A stretch of DNA of 64,000 nt from Streptomyces gilvus (GCF_022513565.1 NZ_JAKWBE010000001.1:806001-870000), one strand, 5' to 3'. Shown: positions 45,470-55,721, numbered from the stretch's first letter. A program made the numbers and translations. The notes: generated by a model not told the origin, from the sequence alone.

Positions 45470-46045
45470 TCAGCGCGGGCGCAGCGCGGCGACGGCGATC
45501 GCGGCCGGTGCGGTGATGAGCAGGACGAAGGTGAGCGGCGACGGGCCGTCGTGCGCGGGCCGGTGCGGAGCCGGCGGGCGGTAGTGCGGATAGCTCACCG
45601 GGGTCACGGACGGGCGCGGCGTCGGCTTCGGGGGCGGAGTCGGTGCCGGCGGGGGAGGCGGGGGTGGGGTCGGGCGCGGAGCCACGTGCCGGGGCGGCGG
45701 CGGAACGGGCTTCGGGGTGGGCTTGGGGGTCGGGGGCGGTGTCGGTCTGGGCGTGGGCCGGGGTTTCGGGGGTGGGGTGGGAGTGGGCGTCGGGCTCGGG
45801 CACGACGGCGTCGGGGTCGGTGGCGGAGGGGGTTTCGGACAGGCCGGAGGTGTCGGCCAGGACGGGCTTCCGGCGACCGCCACCGCCTGGATGCCGTCCG
45901 GGCCGGTCGAGGCGTACGCGCAGGCGTCGGCGGCGGCCGGTGCGGCCGGTGCCCCCACCAGCAGCCAGGTCAGCGCGACCAGCGCCAAGGCCCGTGCGGC
46001 GAAGGCGGTTTGGGTCGGTTCGGGTCCATGCACGACCGAGATCAT
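45470..46045 (-). CDS. Proline-rich surface protein
   Basis: A 191-residue exported protein: a signal peptide (LALVALTWLLVGAPAAPAAA), a short Cys-containing head (DACAYASTGPDG), about 85 residues of Pro/Thr/Lys repeats (PTPTPTPPPKP style) and a C-terminal hydrophobic segment ending in ALRPR. The repeats would form a stiff rod across the wall. AGGG lies near ATG 46045. It shares a transcript with the DUF4239 gene. No known function. Confidence 0.7.
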   Translation of the reverse strand: MISVVHGPEPTQTAFAARALALVALTWLLVGAPAAPAAADACAYASTGPDGIQAVAVAGSPSWPTPPACPKPPPPPTPTPSCPSPTPTPTPPPKPRPTPRPTPPPTPKPTPKPVPPPPRHVAPRPTPPPPPPPAPTPPPKPTPRPSVTPVSYPHYRPPAPHRPAHDGPSPLTFVLLITAPAAIAVAALRPR

Positions 46046-46307
46046 GAGCCCTGTCGGGCGCCCCCACGCCGGAGGAGGCTGGGATTGGCCCGATCGAAGG
46101 ATTACGGGCGTACTCGGGTTTGACCGGCGCCACTTCGTGGGTCCGTCGATGCGGACGCGCGTGCGAGTCGGGGTGGCGGTGGCACGGGTTCCGAAAAGAA
46201 ATTTGTGAGGCGATTGAACACAACCGCTGGTCCCATGCGTACCCATGCTCGTGCGGCGGCGCAGCAGGGCGCTGCAACACCCTTGCGATTATGGGGAGTT
46301 GTTGACG

Positions 46308-47288
46308 ATGAAGACCTCCTGGCGGAGCGCCTCCATGGTGGTGGGCGCCGCGGCCATCCTGGCTCTGACGACCGCGTGCGGCCAGGAAAGCGGTACCTCT
46401 TCGGTGGGCAGCCAGAACGTCGGCGCCACCGCGCCGGCCGGCGGTTACGGCAGCGTCGGCACCAGCACCGGTGCCGGTGCCGGGACCGGGGCCAGTGCGA
46501 GCCCGAGCAACGGCTACGGCGCCGACGGCCAGCAGGGCGCGGCCGGCCAGAACGCGCCCGCCGGCCAGCTCGCCGTGACCCAGAACGCCGAGCTGGGCAA
46601 GGTGCTGACCGACAGCGCCGGTCTGACGCTCTACCGCTTCGACGAGGACACGGCCGAGCCGCCCAAGTCCAACTGCGAGGGCGACTGCGCCAAGGCCTGG
46701 CCGCCCGTCTCCGCGGACGACGCCTCGGCCGGCGCCGGCATCGACAAGTCCCTGCTCGGCGAGGTCACCCGGCCCGACGGCACCAAGCAGCTGACCATCA
46801 GCGGCTGGCCGGCGTACCGCTACGCGAAGGACACCAAGGCCGGTGACATCGCGGGCCAGGGCGTGGGCGGCAAGTGGTTCGCGCTGGCCCCCACCGGCAA
46901 GAAGGCCACTCTGGCGAGCCTGCCCGGGCTGTCCGTGCGCAAGGACCCCAAGCTCGGGGACATCGTCGTCGACAAGAACGGCATGACGGTCTACCGGTTC
47001 ATCAAGGACCAGGCCTGGCCGAAGGTCATCTCCAACTGCACCGGTTCCTGCCTGGAGAAGTGGCCGGCCGTCGCGCCGGTCGACCCCGGCGACACCAAGG
47101 GCATCGAGAAGAAGGGCCTGATGGGCTTCACCCGGCCCGACGGCGTCAAGCAGATGACGGTCGACTGCTGGCCGGCGTACACCTTCTCCGGCGACACCAA
47201 GCCGGGGGACACCAACGGTCAGGGCGTCGGCGGCACCTGGTACGTCATGGCCCCCTCCGGAAAGCCGATCGGCGCGCCGAAGAAGTAG
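46308..47288 (+). CDS. Two-repeat lipoprotein, SCO0930 family
   Basis: A 326-residue lipoprotein: lipobox TTAC gives Cys 24, then a Gly/Ala/Ser linker, then two copies of a secreted repeat domain. Copy one (about 88-195) has GLTLYRFDEDT, SNCEGDCAKAWPPV and WPAYRYAKD; copy two (about 205-320) has GMTVYRFIKDQ, SNCTGSCLEKWPAV and WPAYTFSGD. Each has a Cys pair and the closing GQGVGGxW motif. This matches the SCO0930-type lipoproteins with PF03640 repeats, of unknown function. GGGGAG precedes the ATG. A strong terminator follows. Confidence 0.87.
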   Translation: MKTSWRSASMVVGAAAILALTTACGQESGTSSVGSQNVGATAPAGGYGSVGTSTGAGAGTGASASPSNGYGADGQQGAAGQNAPAGQLAVTQNAELGKVLTDSAGLTLYRFDEDTAEPPKSNCEGDCAKAWPPVSADDASAGAGIDKSLLGEVTRPDGTKQLTISGWPAYRYAKDTKAGDIAGQGVGGKWFALAPTGKKATLASLPGLSVRKDPKLGDIVVDKNGMTVYRFIKDQAWPKVISNCTGSCLEKWPAVAPVDPGDTKGIEKKGLMGFTRPDGVKQMTVDCWPAYTFSGDTKPGDTNGQGVGGTWYVMAPSGKPIGAPKK

Positions 47289-47334
47289 GCGTCACCTCCC
47301 CAGGGTTGATCGCACCGAGGCGCGTTCGATCGCA

Positions 47335-47377
47335 GGTCCGCCCCCTCCGCACCGCACGGAGGGGGCGGACCGCTTTT
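47335..47377 (+). terminator. Terminator after the two-repeat lipoprotein
   Basis: A perfect 15-bp stem (GGTCCGCCCCCTCCG, 47335-47349, with 47357-47371) and a 7-nt loop are followed by GCTTTT, a clear intrinsic terminator. Confidence 0.9.
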
Positions 47378-47452
47378 GGCGTGCGGCCCACGAGCGGCTT
47401 GTTGACGTGCCGCCCGAGGCGCGGCCGTTTTGTCGCGTTTGGCCGGGCGAAT

Positions 47453-47466
47453 GCGGCACGTGCCGC
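47453..47466. promoter_or_regulatory. 14-bp palindrome upstream of the rmdA operon
   Basis: GCGGCACGTGCCGC is a perfect palindrome 109 bp upstream of the methyltransferase start. It is a candidate regulator site; the bound protein is unknown. Confidence 0.35.
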
Positions 47467-47574
47467 AGGCGGCGACCGGGAACGGATGGTCAATTTCCGT
47501 TTCGGCTCGCCCCGTTGGCAGGCGATCAGTAGCCTCAGCTCGAACACCGGATCGCCTACGCCTTGGAGAGATAG

Positions 47575-48387
47575 ATGGAGCGTCCCGCCTGGGCCCCCCG
47601 GAGCATCGACATCTCGGTGCCGAGCGTCTCGCGGATCTACGACTTCTACCTGGGCGGTTCGCACAACTTCGAGGTCGACCGGGAAGCGGCCCGCAAGGCC
47701 ATGGAGTTCATGCCGGGACTGCCCAAGATCATGCAGGCGAACCGGGCGTTCATGCGGCGCGCGGTGCGCTTCGCCGTCGACGAGGGCATCGACCAGTTCC
47801 TCGACATCGGTTCGGGCATCCCGACCTTCGGCAACGTCCACGAGGTGGCCCAGGCGGCCCGCCCCGGCGCGAAGGTCGTGTACGTCGACCACGACCCGGT
47901 CGCCGTCGCCCACAGCCAGGCGGTCCTCGTGGGCAACGAGGACGCCGGCGTGATCGCCGCCGACCTCCGCAAGCCCCAGGAGATCCTCGCCGACGCCGAA
48001 GTGGGGCGGCTGATCGACCTGAACCGGCCGGTGGCGCTGCTTCTCGTTGCCATACTGCACTTCGTGGAAGACGCGGACGACCCCTACACGGCGGTGGCCC
48101 AGCTGCGCGAGGCGCTCGCGCCCGGCAGCCTGCTGGTGCTCACCCACGCCTCGTACGAGGGAATCCCGTTGCCGCCGGAGCGGGCGGAGGGCGCGGTGGA
48201 CGTGTACAAGGACATTCGCAACCCGCTGATCATGCGCTCGCGCGACGAGATCGCGCGGTTCTTCGAGGGGTACGACATGGTGGAACCGGGATTGGTGCCG
48301 CCGCCGCTGTGGCGGCCGCAGGAGGCACCGGAGGACGAGGATCCGTATGCCTTCTCCGGGTTCGCCGGCGTTGGGCGCACGGCGTGA
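47575..48387 (+). CDS. DUF574/SAV2177-type SAM methyltransferase
   Basis: A 270-residue putative methyltransferase of the actinobacterial DUF574 (Methyltransf_19) family: VSRIYDFYLGGSHNFEVDREAA at the start, FLDIGSGIPTFGNVHEVA as SAM-binding motif, VVYVDHDPVAVAHS, ALLLVAILHFVEDADDP and GSLLVLTHASYEG. The targets of this family are unknown. It overlaps rmdA by GTGA, so the two are translated together, and the pairing also exists in S. coelicolor by my recollection. Confidence 0.9.
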   Translation: MERPAWAPRSIDISVPSVSRIYDFYLGGSHNFEVDREAARKAMEFMPGLPKIMQANRAFMRRAVRFAVDEGIDQFLDIGSGIPTFGNVHEVAQAARPGAKVVYVDHDPVAVAHSQAVLVGNEDAGVIAADLRKPQEILADAEVGRLIDLNRPVALLLVAILHFVEDADDPYTAVAQLREALAPGSLLVLTHASYEGIPLPPERAEGAVDVYKDIRNPLIMRSRDEIARFFEGYDMVEPGLVPPPLWRPQEAPEDEDPYAFSGFAGVGRTA

Positions 48388-50519
48388 TCGCGGAGCCGGA
48401 CGGGCCGGAGGACAGACTGCGCCGGTTCGCGACGATCTGGAGCCGGGCGGTGTTCCCGGTGACCTCCACGTCGCTGACCCGGCCGGAGTTCGAGGAGCGG
48501 CTCCTGCCGCTGGCCCGGCGGTTGAGCCAGGCGCTGCACGCCCGCCCGCTGGACGCGGACGAGGGCAGGGCGGTCGGCGCGGGCCTGGTCACCGCGCACT
48601 GCACCGACCCCGAGGCGCTCAGCCGCACCCTCGACTGCGTCGACGCCTACCTCGTGCTGTACTGCGGGGCCGGCGGCGACCAGGAGGAACTGCGGGCGCG
48701 CTGCTCGCGGTTGCAGCACGCCATGGCCGCCGGGTTCGCACAGGCGCTGCGCGAGCGGACGCTGGCCGAGCAGGAGGCCATCTCCGCCGCCGCGCTGCAG
48801 GCACAGGGCGTGGTGGCGCAGGCGCTGCACGCCACCGAGGCCCGCTTCCGCGCGGTGTTCGAAGGCGCGGCCATAGGGATCGGCATGGCCGACCTGGAGG
48901 GCAACATCCTCCAGGTCAACGGCGCCCTGCTGCGGATGTTCGGCCACTCCGAGCAGAACCTGCGCGCCCGGAACGTCAAGGAGTGGACGCACCCCGAGGA
49001 CGCCCCGCAGACCTGGACCCTCTACGAGGAACTCGTCCGCGGCGAGCGCGAGCACTACCACCTCGAGAAGGCGTTCTACCGCCCTGACGGAACGGTCCTG
49101 TGGACCAACCTCACGGTCTCCCTGCTGCGGGACGCGGACGGCAACCCGCAGTACCAGCTCGCGCTGATGGAGGACACCACCGAGCGCCGGCTGCTCAACC
49201 TCCGGCTGCGCTACGAGGCCACGCACGACGCGCTCACCGGCCTGCCCAACCGCACCTTCTTCTTCGAACGCCTGGAGAAGGCGCTCGGCGCCGGCCAGAG
49301 CCAGCGCTTCGGCCTGTGCTACCTCGACCTCGACGGCTTCAAGACCGTCAACGACAGCCTCGGCCACGCGGCCGGCGACCGGCTGCTCGTCGAGGTCGCC
49401 GACCGGCTGCAGTCCTGCGCCACCGCGCCCGGCGAGATGGTCGCCCGGCTCGGCGGCGACGAGTTCGTGGCGCTGACCACCGGCCCCGACACCGAGCGCG
49501 AGGTCGACGAACTCGCCGCCCGCATCATGAACGCCCTGCTCGCGCCGATCAGCATCGACGGCCGTGAGCTGACGGTCCGCGGCAGCATCGGCATCGTCGA
49601 GGGACCGGCCGGCACCCGCAGCCCGGCGGAGGTGCTGCGCAGCGCCGACATCACCATGTACCGGGCCAAGTCGGCGGGCGGCAACCGCTTCGAGCTGGCC
49701 GACGAGGAGGCCGACGCCCGCGCCATCACCCGGCACGGCCTGACCACCGCGCTGCCCGCGGCGCTGGAGCGGGGCGAGTTCTTCATCGAGTACCAGCCGC
49801 TGGTCCACCTCGGCGACGGCAGCGTGCGCGGCGCGGAGGCGCTGGTGCGCTGGCTGCATCCGCAGCACGGCGTCCTCGGCCCGGACCGCTTCATCCCGCT
49901 CGCCGAACACACCGGCCTGATCGTGCCGCTCGGCCGCTGGGTCCTGGAACAGTCCGTCCGCCAGGCCCGCGCCTGGCGAGAACGCTACGACGACGCCGGC
50001 CCCTTGCGCATCAACGTCAACCTCTCGCCCTGCCAGCTCACCCACCCCGGCCTGGTCCAGGACACCGTCGACATCCTGGAACGCGCGGGCGTCGAACCCG
50101 AGGCGCTGTGCCTGGAGGTCACCGAGTCCGCCCTCATCGGCGCCGACGACGACCTGCTCAAACCCCTGCGGCGGCTGGCCGAGATGGGCGTCGACATCGC
50201 CCTCGACGATTTCGGCACCGGTTACTCGAACTTGGCGAACCTGCGCCGGCTGCCGGTCAGCATCCTCAAACTGGACCGCTCCTTCACCCAGAGCATGCAG
50301 CAGTTCCCCGCCGACCCCGTCGACCTCAAGATCGTGGAGGGGATCGTTTCCCTCGCCCACAGCCTGGACCTCGCGGTCACGGTCGAGGGCGTGGAAACCG
50401 GCGCCCAGGCCGAGCAGTTGCGGATACTGGGCTGCGACACGGCCCAGGGCTGGTACTACGCTCGCCCCGGCCCCCCGGACCGCCTCCACGAACTGGCCCT
50501 GATCGACGCGACGGGCTGA
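48384..50519 (+). CDS. rmdA: PAS-GGDEF-EAL cyclic-di-GMP enzyme RmdA
   Basis: A soluble 711-residue protein with an N-terminal helical region (1-150), PAS (about 151-270), GGDEF (about 280-440; GGDEF at 357-361) and EAL (about 455-705; EAL at 485-487, DDFGTGYSNL near 610). Both catalytic signatures are intact, so it may both make and break c-di-GMP; no RxxD inhibitory site lies before GGDEF. Domain order and neighbours fit RmdA of Streptomyces (SCO0928), a phosphodiesterase that affects aerial growth. GTG 48384 overlaps the methyltransferase stop. Confidence 0.87.
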   Translation: MIAEPDGPEDRLRRFATIWSRAVFPVTSTSLTRPEFEERLLPLARRLSQALHARPLDADEGRAVGAGLVTAHCTDPEALSRTLDCVDAYLVLYCGAGGDQEELRARCSRLQHAMAAGFAQALRERTLAEQEAISAAALQAQGVVAQALHATEARFRAVFEGAAIGIGMADLEGNILQVNGALLRMFGHSEQNLRARNVKEWTHPEDAPQTWTLYEELVRGEREHYHLEKAFYRPDGTVLWTNLTVSLLRDADGNPQYQLALMEDTTERRLLNLRLRYEATHDALTGLPNRTFFFERLEKALGAGQSQRFGLCYLDLDGFKTVNDSLGHAAGDRLLVEVADRLQSCATAPGEMVARLGGDEFVALTTGPDTEREVDELAARIMNALLAPISIDGRELTVRGSIGIVEGPAGTRSPAEVLRSADITMYRAKSAGGNRFELADEEADARAITRHGLTTALPAALERGEFFIEYQPLVHLGDGSVRGAEALVRWLHPQHGVLGPDRFIPLAEHTGLIVPLGRWVLEQSVRQARAWRERYDDAGPLRINVNLSPCQLTHPGLVQDTVDILERAGVEPEALCLEVTESALIGADDDLLKPLRRLAEMGVDIALDDFGTGYSNLANLRRLPVSILKLDRSFTQSMQQFPADPVDLKIVEGIVSLAHSLDLAVTVEGVETGAQAEQLRILGCDTAQGWYYARPGPPDRLHELALIDATG

Positions 50520-51347
50520 CCTTGCCGGGTCGGCGGACGATCCGTGGACGGACGCCGGCCGCCGTTCCGCCGACGGGCCCACGCGGCGTGCACGCGCGCC
50601 GGAGGCCGGTTCCCCGCGAGGCGTGAGGGCACGGGCGGTGCGAAACGAGACACCGGACCGGCGTGTGAAGGACGCGGCGCCGAACGCGAAGCCGAGCAGA
50701 CAGACGGCACGCCGACCGGGCTCATGCCCGCTGCCGAAGGCCGGACGCTCCTGCGGCGGGCCGAGCCCGGCAGGCGAAGAGCGCCCTGCTGAACGTCACG
50801 GCCGCGCAGGCGAGGAAGCGGGTCGTACGAGCAACGGCCGCGGCAGGAAGGCGGATGTCGGGCCGGCACCCGCGGGCCCCCACCAGCGGCTGCCCGAGAC
50901 CGCCGCGCCCCGGGGCCGGGCCCGCCGTCCGCTGCGCAGTCGACGGCACCGCCGCACGCGCGCTGTTGACCACCGACGTCTACAAGACGCCCTGATCTCG
51001 CGGCGCCCTGCCGCGGTCCGCCATTTCCAACGGGCGGTGCGTCCTGGCCCGCATGCGCCGCTCAGTGGCCGAACGCCACGCCACCCACCTCGCGGCGGCC
51101 GACGTCGGTGGCGGACGGCGAGCCGGTCACCGTCGTACTGGCGCCCGCCCGTTCGCCACCGCGCGGCGGATCCGTGGCCGCCCTCTGCGGTCGCCGCATT
51201 CAGCCACCCCGGCCCGGCGCTCCCGCCGGCCCGGGGGCCGCCTTCGTCGCCGCCCGGTGCGTGGCGCGGGAGGTCGCGGTCACCGTCGGTGTCCCCCGGA
51301 CAACCTGGTCGCCCAGCCACTCGAAGGCCACCGTCACCGATAGATGA
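50520..51347. other. 828-bp stretch without a convincing gene
   Basis: Short frames exist on both strands, but none has a recognisable domain plus a ribosome site. The best is GTG 51108 to TGA 51347 (79 residues, GC-rich third positions, VTVVLAPARS at the start), ending against the LysR stop. The composition is coding-like in places, so the stretch may be a decayed gene. No terminator or RNA was identified. Confidence 0.4.
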
Positions 51348-52235
51348 TCACCGCTCCAGCAGCATCCGCTGCAACTCCCGTGCCGCCCGCGGCGGAGCCA
51401 CGTCGCTGCGGTGAGCCAGCGCGATCGTGCGGTGCAGGCCGGGCCGGGCGAGCGGGGTGACCCGTAGGCCCCGCCCCGACCGTGTCGCGACCATGCGGGG
51501 GACGACGGCCACGCCCAGCCCCGCCCGGACGAAGCCCAGGACCGCGTCCATCTCGCCGCCCTCCACCGCGAACACCGGCTCGAACCCCTCGGCACGGCAG
51601 GCGGCCACGGTGAGTTCCCGCAGGTCGTAGCCGTGCCGGAACATCACCAGGCGCTCGCCCTCCAGATCCGGGACACGGACGGTACGCCGGCCGGGTCCAC
51701 CGGGCGCGGGCGCGTCCGGGGAGGAGACCACGACCAGGTCCTCGCGCAGCAGCTCGACCGTGGTCAGGGCGGGGGAGGGGGTCGGCAGCGGCAGCACCAC
51801 CAGGGCCAGATCCAGCGCGCCCCGGGCCAGCAGCCGTACCAGATCGTGCGAGCCGCCCTCCTCGATCAGCAGCCGGATGCCGGGATAGCGGTCGTGGAAG
51901 GCGCGCAGCACATCGGGCAGCAGGCCGGTGCACAGGCTCGGCGTCGCCCCCAACCGCACACGCCCGCCCCGCAGTTGGGCCAGCTCCTGCACCTCGTGCC
52001 GGGCGGTGTCCGCGTCGGCCAGGATGCGCCGAGCGAGCGGCAGCAGCGCCTCGCCCGCGTCGGTGAGCGTGATGTTGCCCCGCGCCCGCTGGAACAGATC
52101 CGCGCCGAGCTCCCGCTCCAGCGCCCTGATCTGCTGGGACAGGGACGGCTGGGCGACATGCACCGACTCGGCGGCCCGGGTGAAGTGCCGGGTCTCGGCG
52201 ACGGCCACGAAGTACTGGAGCTGTTGGAACTGCAC
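51348..52235 (-). CDS. LysR family regulator of the sdh operon
   Basis: A LysR-type regulator of 295 residues: winged helix (LQYFVAVAETRHFTRAAESVHVAQPSLSQQIRALE), linker helix, and an effector domain with LRLGATPSL-like and GLGVAVVPRMV segments. GTG 52235 is used because the winged helix starts right after it; the ATG at 52277 would add 14 residues. It is divergent from sdhC, and a CCAT-N11-ATGG site in the shared promoter fits LysR binding. It probably controls this second succinate dehydrogenase in response to an unknown metabolite. Confidence 0.9.
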   Translation of the reverse strand: MQFQQLQYFVAVAETRHFTRAAESVHVAQPSLSQQIRALERELGADLFQRARGNITLTDAGEALLPLARRILADADTARHEVQELAQLRGGRVRLGATPSLCTGLLPDVLRAFHDRYPGIRLLIEEGGSHDLVRLLARGALDLALVVLPLPTPSPALTTVELLREDLVVVSSPDAPAPGGPGRRTVRVPDLEGERLVMFRHGYDLRELTVAACRAEGFEPVFAVEGGEMDAVLGFVRAGLGVAVVPRMVATRSGRGLRVTPLARPGLHRTIALAHRSDVAPPRAARELQRMLLER

Positions 52236-52273
52236 CCACCCAGCATAGGCCCCGGCTATCGAAACCAGCCGGA

Positions 52274-52292
52274 CCATGTCTTGGACCGATGG
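52274..52292. promoter_or_regulatory. LysR box (T-N11-A) in the sdh promoter
   Basis: CCAT-N11-ATGG is a symmetrical T-N11-A site, the core signature of LysR operators. It overlaps the candidate -35 (TTGGAC, 52281-52286) of the sdhC promoter. Confidence 0.6.
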
Positions 52293-52311
52293 GGCCGTTC
52301 GGCCCTAGCGT
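52281..52311 (+). promoter_or_regulatory. sdhC promoter
   Basis: TTGGAC (52281-52286) and TAGCGT (52306-52311) are 19 bp apart. The -10 ends eight bases before the ATG, so the mRNA is probably leaderless or nearly so. Confidence 0.5.
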
Positions 52312-52319
52312 CTGGAGAC

Positions 52320-53027
52320 ATGGCTCTGGCAACGCGGACGGACCGACGGCCGTCCATGGCACGCACCGTGTGGGACTCCTCCGTCGGCAAGAAGACCGTG
52401 ATGGCGGTCAGCGGCCTGATCATGCTGCTGTACCTGGTCGTCCACATGATCGGCAACCTGAAGATCTTCTTCGGCGCGGGCGAGTTCAACCACTACGCCC
52501 ACTGGCTGCGCACCATCGGCGAACCGTTCATGCACTACGAGTGGACGCTCTGGCTGATCCGCGTCGTCCTCGTGGTCGCCGTCGTCGCGCACGCCGTCTC
52601 CGCCTACCAGCTCAGCCGCCGCGACATCAGGGCGCGGCCCAGCAAGTACGTGCACAGGAAGCCGAAGGTCACATACGCGACCCGGACCATGCGCTGGGGC
52701 GGGATCATCCTCGGCCTGTTCATCGTCTGGCACATCCTGGACCTGACCACCGGCACCGTGCACTCCGGCGGCTTCCAGCCGGGCCACCCGTACCAGAACG
52801 TCGTGGACACCTTCTCCACCTGGTACGGCGACGTCATCTACATCGTCGCGATGCTCGCGCTCGGGCTGCACGTGCGGCACGGCTTCTGGAGCGCCGCCCA
52901 GACCCTCGGCGCCGGCAGCCGCACCCGCGACCGCGCCCTGAAGACCGTCGCCAACGTCCTCGCGCTGCTGCTCACGGCCGGATTCATCGCCGTACCCGTG
53001 GGCGTCATGACCGGAGTGGTGAGCTGA
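52320..53027 (+). CDS. sdhC: Succinate dehydrogenase cytochrome b subunit
   Basis: The membrane anchor of a five-helix (Bacillus/Wolinella-type) succinate dehydrogenase or fumarate reductase, 235 residues. [33 protein letters not shown] is the first helix with a haem-ligand His; further His residues lie in [19 protein letters not shown] and GLHVRHGFW. It passes electrons from the flavoprotein and iron-sulphur subunits to menaquinone. The ATG at 52320 is supported by the -10 just upstream; ATG 52356 is the alternative. One base separates it from sdhA. Confidence 0.9.
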   Translation: MALATRTDRRPSMARTVWDSSVGKKTVMAVSGLIMLLYLVVHMIGNLKIFFGAGEFNHYAHWLRTIGEPFMHYEWTLWLIRVVLVVAVVAHAVSAYQLSRRDIRARPSKYVHRKPKVTYATRTMRWGGIILGLFIVWHILDLTTGTVHSGGFQPGHPYQNVVDTFSTWYGDVIYIVAMLALGLHVRHGFWSAAQTLGAGSRTRDRALKTVANVLALLLTAGFIAVPVGVMTGVVS

Positions 53028-53028
53028 C

Positions 53029-54975
53029 ATGACCTACACCGACTACGTCACCGGCGAGCCCGTCGCCGACACCAAGGCGCCCGCCGGGCCGGTCGCCGAG
53101 CGCTGGGACAAGCGCCGTTTCGAGGCCAAGCTGGTCAACCCGGCCAACCGGCGCAAGCACACGGTGATCGTCGTGGGCACCGGGCTCGCGGGCGGCTCCG
53201 CCGGCGCGACCCTCGCCGAACAGGGCTACCACGTCGTCCAGTTCTGCTACCAGGACTCCCCGCGCCGCGCACACTCCATCGCCGCGCAAGGAGGCATCAA
53301 CGCGGCGAAGAACTACCGCAACGACGGCGACTCCGTCCACCGTCTGTTCTACGACACCGTCAAGGGCGGCGACTTCCGGGCCCGCGAGTCCAACGTCCAC
53401 CGCCTCGCGCAGATCTCCGTCGAGATCATCGACCAGTGCGTCGCGCAGGGCGTGCCCTTCGCCCGCGAGTACGGCGGACTGCTCGACACCCGCTCCTTCG
53501 GCGGCGTCCAGGTCTCGCGCACCTTCTACGCCCGCGGCCAGACGGGCCAGCAGCTGCTGCTCGGCGCCTACCAGGCCCTCAGCCGGCAGATCGCGGCGGG
53601 CAACGTCGAGATGCACCCGCGCACCGAGATGCTCGACCTGATCGTCGTCGACGGGCGAGCGCGCGGCATCGTCGCCCGGGACCTGATCACGGGGAAGATC
53701 TCCACGTACTTCGCGGACGCCGTCGTCCTGGCCAGCGGCGGTTACGGAAACGTCTTCTACCTGTCGACGAACGCCATGAACTCCAACGCGACGGCCATCT
53801 GGCGGGCGCACCGCCGCGGCGCCTACTTCGCCAACCCCTGCTTCACCCAGATCCACCCCACCTGCATCCCGCGCACCGGCGACCACCAGTCCAAGCTGAC
53901 GCTGATGAGCGAGTCGCTGCGCAACGACGGACGGATCTGGGTGCCGAAGGCCAAGGGAGACGACCGGCCGCCGAACCGGATCCCCGAGGACGAGCGCGAC
54001 TACTACCTGGAGCGCATCTACCCCTCCTTCGGCAACCTGGTCCCGCGTGACATCGCCTCCCGCGCCGCGAAGAACGTGTGCGACGAGGGACGCGGGGTGG
54101 GCCCCGGCGGGCAGGGCGTGTACCTGGACTTCGCCGACGCCATCCGGCGGATGGGTCGAAAGGCCGTCGAGGCCAAGTACGGCAACCTCTTCGACATGTA
54201 CCAGCGGATCACCGACGAGGATCCGTACGAGGTGCCGATGCGCATCTACCCCGCGGTGCACTACACGATGGGCGGGCTGTGGGTCGACTACGACCTGCAG
54301 ACCACCATCCCCGGCCTGTTCGCGATCGGTGAGGCCAACTTCTCGGACCACGGGGCGAACCGGCTGGGCGCCTCGGCGCTGATGCAGGGCCTGGCCGACG
54401 GATACTTCGTCCTCCCGGCCACCATCAACGACTACCTCGCCCGCAACCCGCACCAGGAACCGGTGACCGACCGACACCCGGTCGTGCAGGAGGCGTTGGC
54501 GGAGACCGAGGACCGGCTCAACCTGCTGCTGTCGGTCGACGGCGACCGCACCCCCGACTCCTTCCACCGCGAAGTCGGCGAACTGTTGTGGGAGTTCTGC
54601 GGCATGGCCCGCACGGACGCCGGTCTGCGCAAGGCCCTGGAGCGCATCCCGCAGATCCGCGAGGAGTTCTGGCGGCGCATCAAGGTGCCCGGCACCGGCG
54701 AGGAGTTCAACCAGTCGCTGGAGAAGGCGAACCGCATCGTCGACTACCTGGAGCTCGCCGAGCTGATGTGCCTCGACGCGCTGCACCGCGCCGAGTCCTG
54801 CGGCGGCCACTTCCGCGAGGAGTCGCAGACCCCGGACGGCGAAGCGGCCCGCAGGGACGATGAGTTCGCCTACGCGGCCGCCTGGGAGTTCACCGGCACC
54901 GGCGAGGCTCCGACCCTGCACAAGGAAGACCTGGTCTTCGAGTACGTCCACCCCACCCAGCGGAGCTACGCATGA
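53029..54975 (+). CDS. sdhA: Succinate dehydrogenase flavoprotein subunit
   Basis: The catalytic FAD subunit, 648 residues. [19 protein letters not shown] binds [17 protein letters not shown] contains the His that carries the covalent flavin; [19 protein letters not shown] and [15 protein letters not shown] are active-site segments with the expected His and Arg. The early [15 protein letters not shown] and the overall sequence place it with the Bacillus/Wolinella-type group. It oxidises succinate or, in reverse, reduces fumarate. It overlaps sdhB by 4 bp. Confidence 0.95.
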   Translation: MTYTDYVTGEPVADTKAPAGPVAERWDKRRFEAKLVNPANRRKHTVIVVGTGLAGGSAGATLAEQGYHVVQFCYQDSPRRAHSIAAQGGINAAKNYRNDGDSVHRLFYDTVKGGDFRARESNVHRLAQISVEIIDQCVAQGVPFAREYGGLLDTRSFGGVQVSRTFYARGQTGQQLLLGAYQALSRQIAAGNVEMHPRTEMLDLIVVDGRARGIVARDLITGKISTYFADAVVLASGGYGNVFYLSTNAMNSNATAIWRAHRRGAYFANPCFTQIHPTCIPRTGDHQSKLTLMSESLRNDGRIWVPKAKGDDRPPNRIPEDERDYYLERIYPSFGNLVPRDIASRAAKNVCDEGRGVGPGGQGVYLDFADAIRRMGRKAVEAKYGNLFDMYQRITDEDPYEVPMRIYPAVHYTMGGLWVDYDLQTTIPGLFAIGEANFSDHGANRLGASALMQGLADGYFVLPATINDYLARNPHQEPVTDRHPVVQEALAETEDRLNLLLSVDGDRTPDSFHREVGELLWEFCGMARTDAGLRKALERIPQIREEFWRRIKVPGTGEEFNQSLEKANRIVDYLELAELMCLDALHRAESCGGHFREESQTPDGEAARRDDEFAYAAAWEFTGTGEAPTLHKEDLVFEYVHPTQRSYA

Positions 54976-55721
54976 AGCTCACCCTGCGCGTCTGGCGGCA
55001 GCGCGACGCCGACGCCGAAGGCGCCATGTCCCCGTACGAGGTGGACGGCATCTCCTCCGACATGTCGTTCCTGGAGATGCTCGACGTCCTCAACGAACAG
55101 CTCATCCTGGCCGGCGAGGACCCGGTCGCCTTCGACCACGACTGCCGTGAGGGCATCTGCGGCGCGTGCTCGCTCGTCATCAACGGCGACGCGCACGGCC
55201 CCGAGCGCACCACGACCTGCCAGCTGCACATGCGGTCCTTCAAGGACGGCGACACGATCGACATCGAGCCGTGGCGGGCCGCCGCCTTCCCGGTGATCAA
55301 GGACCTGGTCGTCGACCGCTCGGCCTTCGACCGGATCATCCAGGCCGGCGGCTACATCACCGCGCCGACCGGCGCCGCGCCCGAGGCACACGCCACACCG
55401 GTGCCCAAGCCGGACGCCGACTTCGCCTTCGAGCACGCCGAGTGCATCGGCTGCGGGGCCTGCGTGGCCGCCTGCCCCAACGGCGCCGCGATGCTGTTCA
55501 CCTCCGCCAAGGTCAACCACCTGAACGTGCTGCCGCAGGGGGCGCCCGAGCGGGAGACACGGGTGCTGGACATGGTGGCGCAGATGGACGAGGAGGGCTT
55601 CGGCGGCTGCACCCTGGCCGGGGAGTGCGCCACGGCCTGCCCCAAGGGCATCCCGCTGGTGTCCATCACGAGCATGAACAAGGAGTGGCTGCGCGCCACG
55701 CGGAAGGTGGCGAAGAGGTAG
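54972..55721 (+). CDS. sdhB: Succinate dehydrogenase iron-sulphur subunit
   Basis: The electron-transfer subunit, 249 residues. The 2Fe-2S cluster is held by [15 protein letters not shown] and a later Cys (TTCQLHM). [18 protein letters not shown] and [15 protein letters not shown] bind the 4Fe-4S and 3Fe-4S clusters. It links the flavin in SdhA to the membrane subunit SdhC. A strong hairpin follows the gene. Confidence 0.95.
   Translation: MKLTLRVWRQRDADAEGAMSPYEVDGISSDMSFLEMLDVLNEQLILAGEDPVAFDHDCREGICGACSLVINGDAHGPERTTTCQLHMRSFKDGDTIDIEPWRAAAFPVIKDLVVDRSAFDRIIQAGGYITAPTGAAPEAHATPVPKPDADFAFEHAECIGCGACVAACPNGAAMLFTSAKVNHLNVLPQGAPERETRVLDMVAQMDEEGFGGCTLAGECATACPKGIPLVSITSMNKEWLRATRKVAKR

Noticed and set aside
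47453..47466. BldD/c-di-GMP box before the rmdA operon
   Set aside because: The palindrome does not match the BldD consensus, so only an unnamed palindrome is reported.
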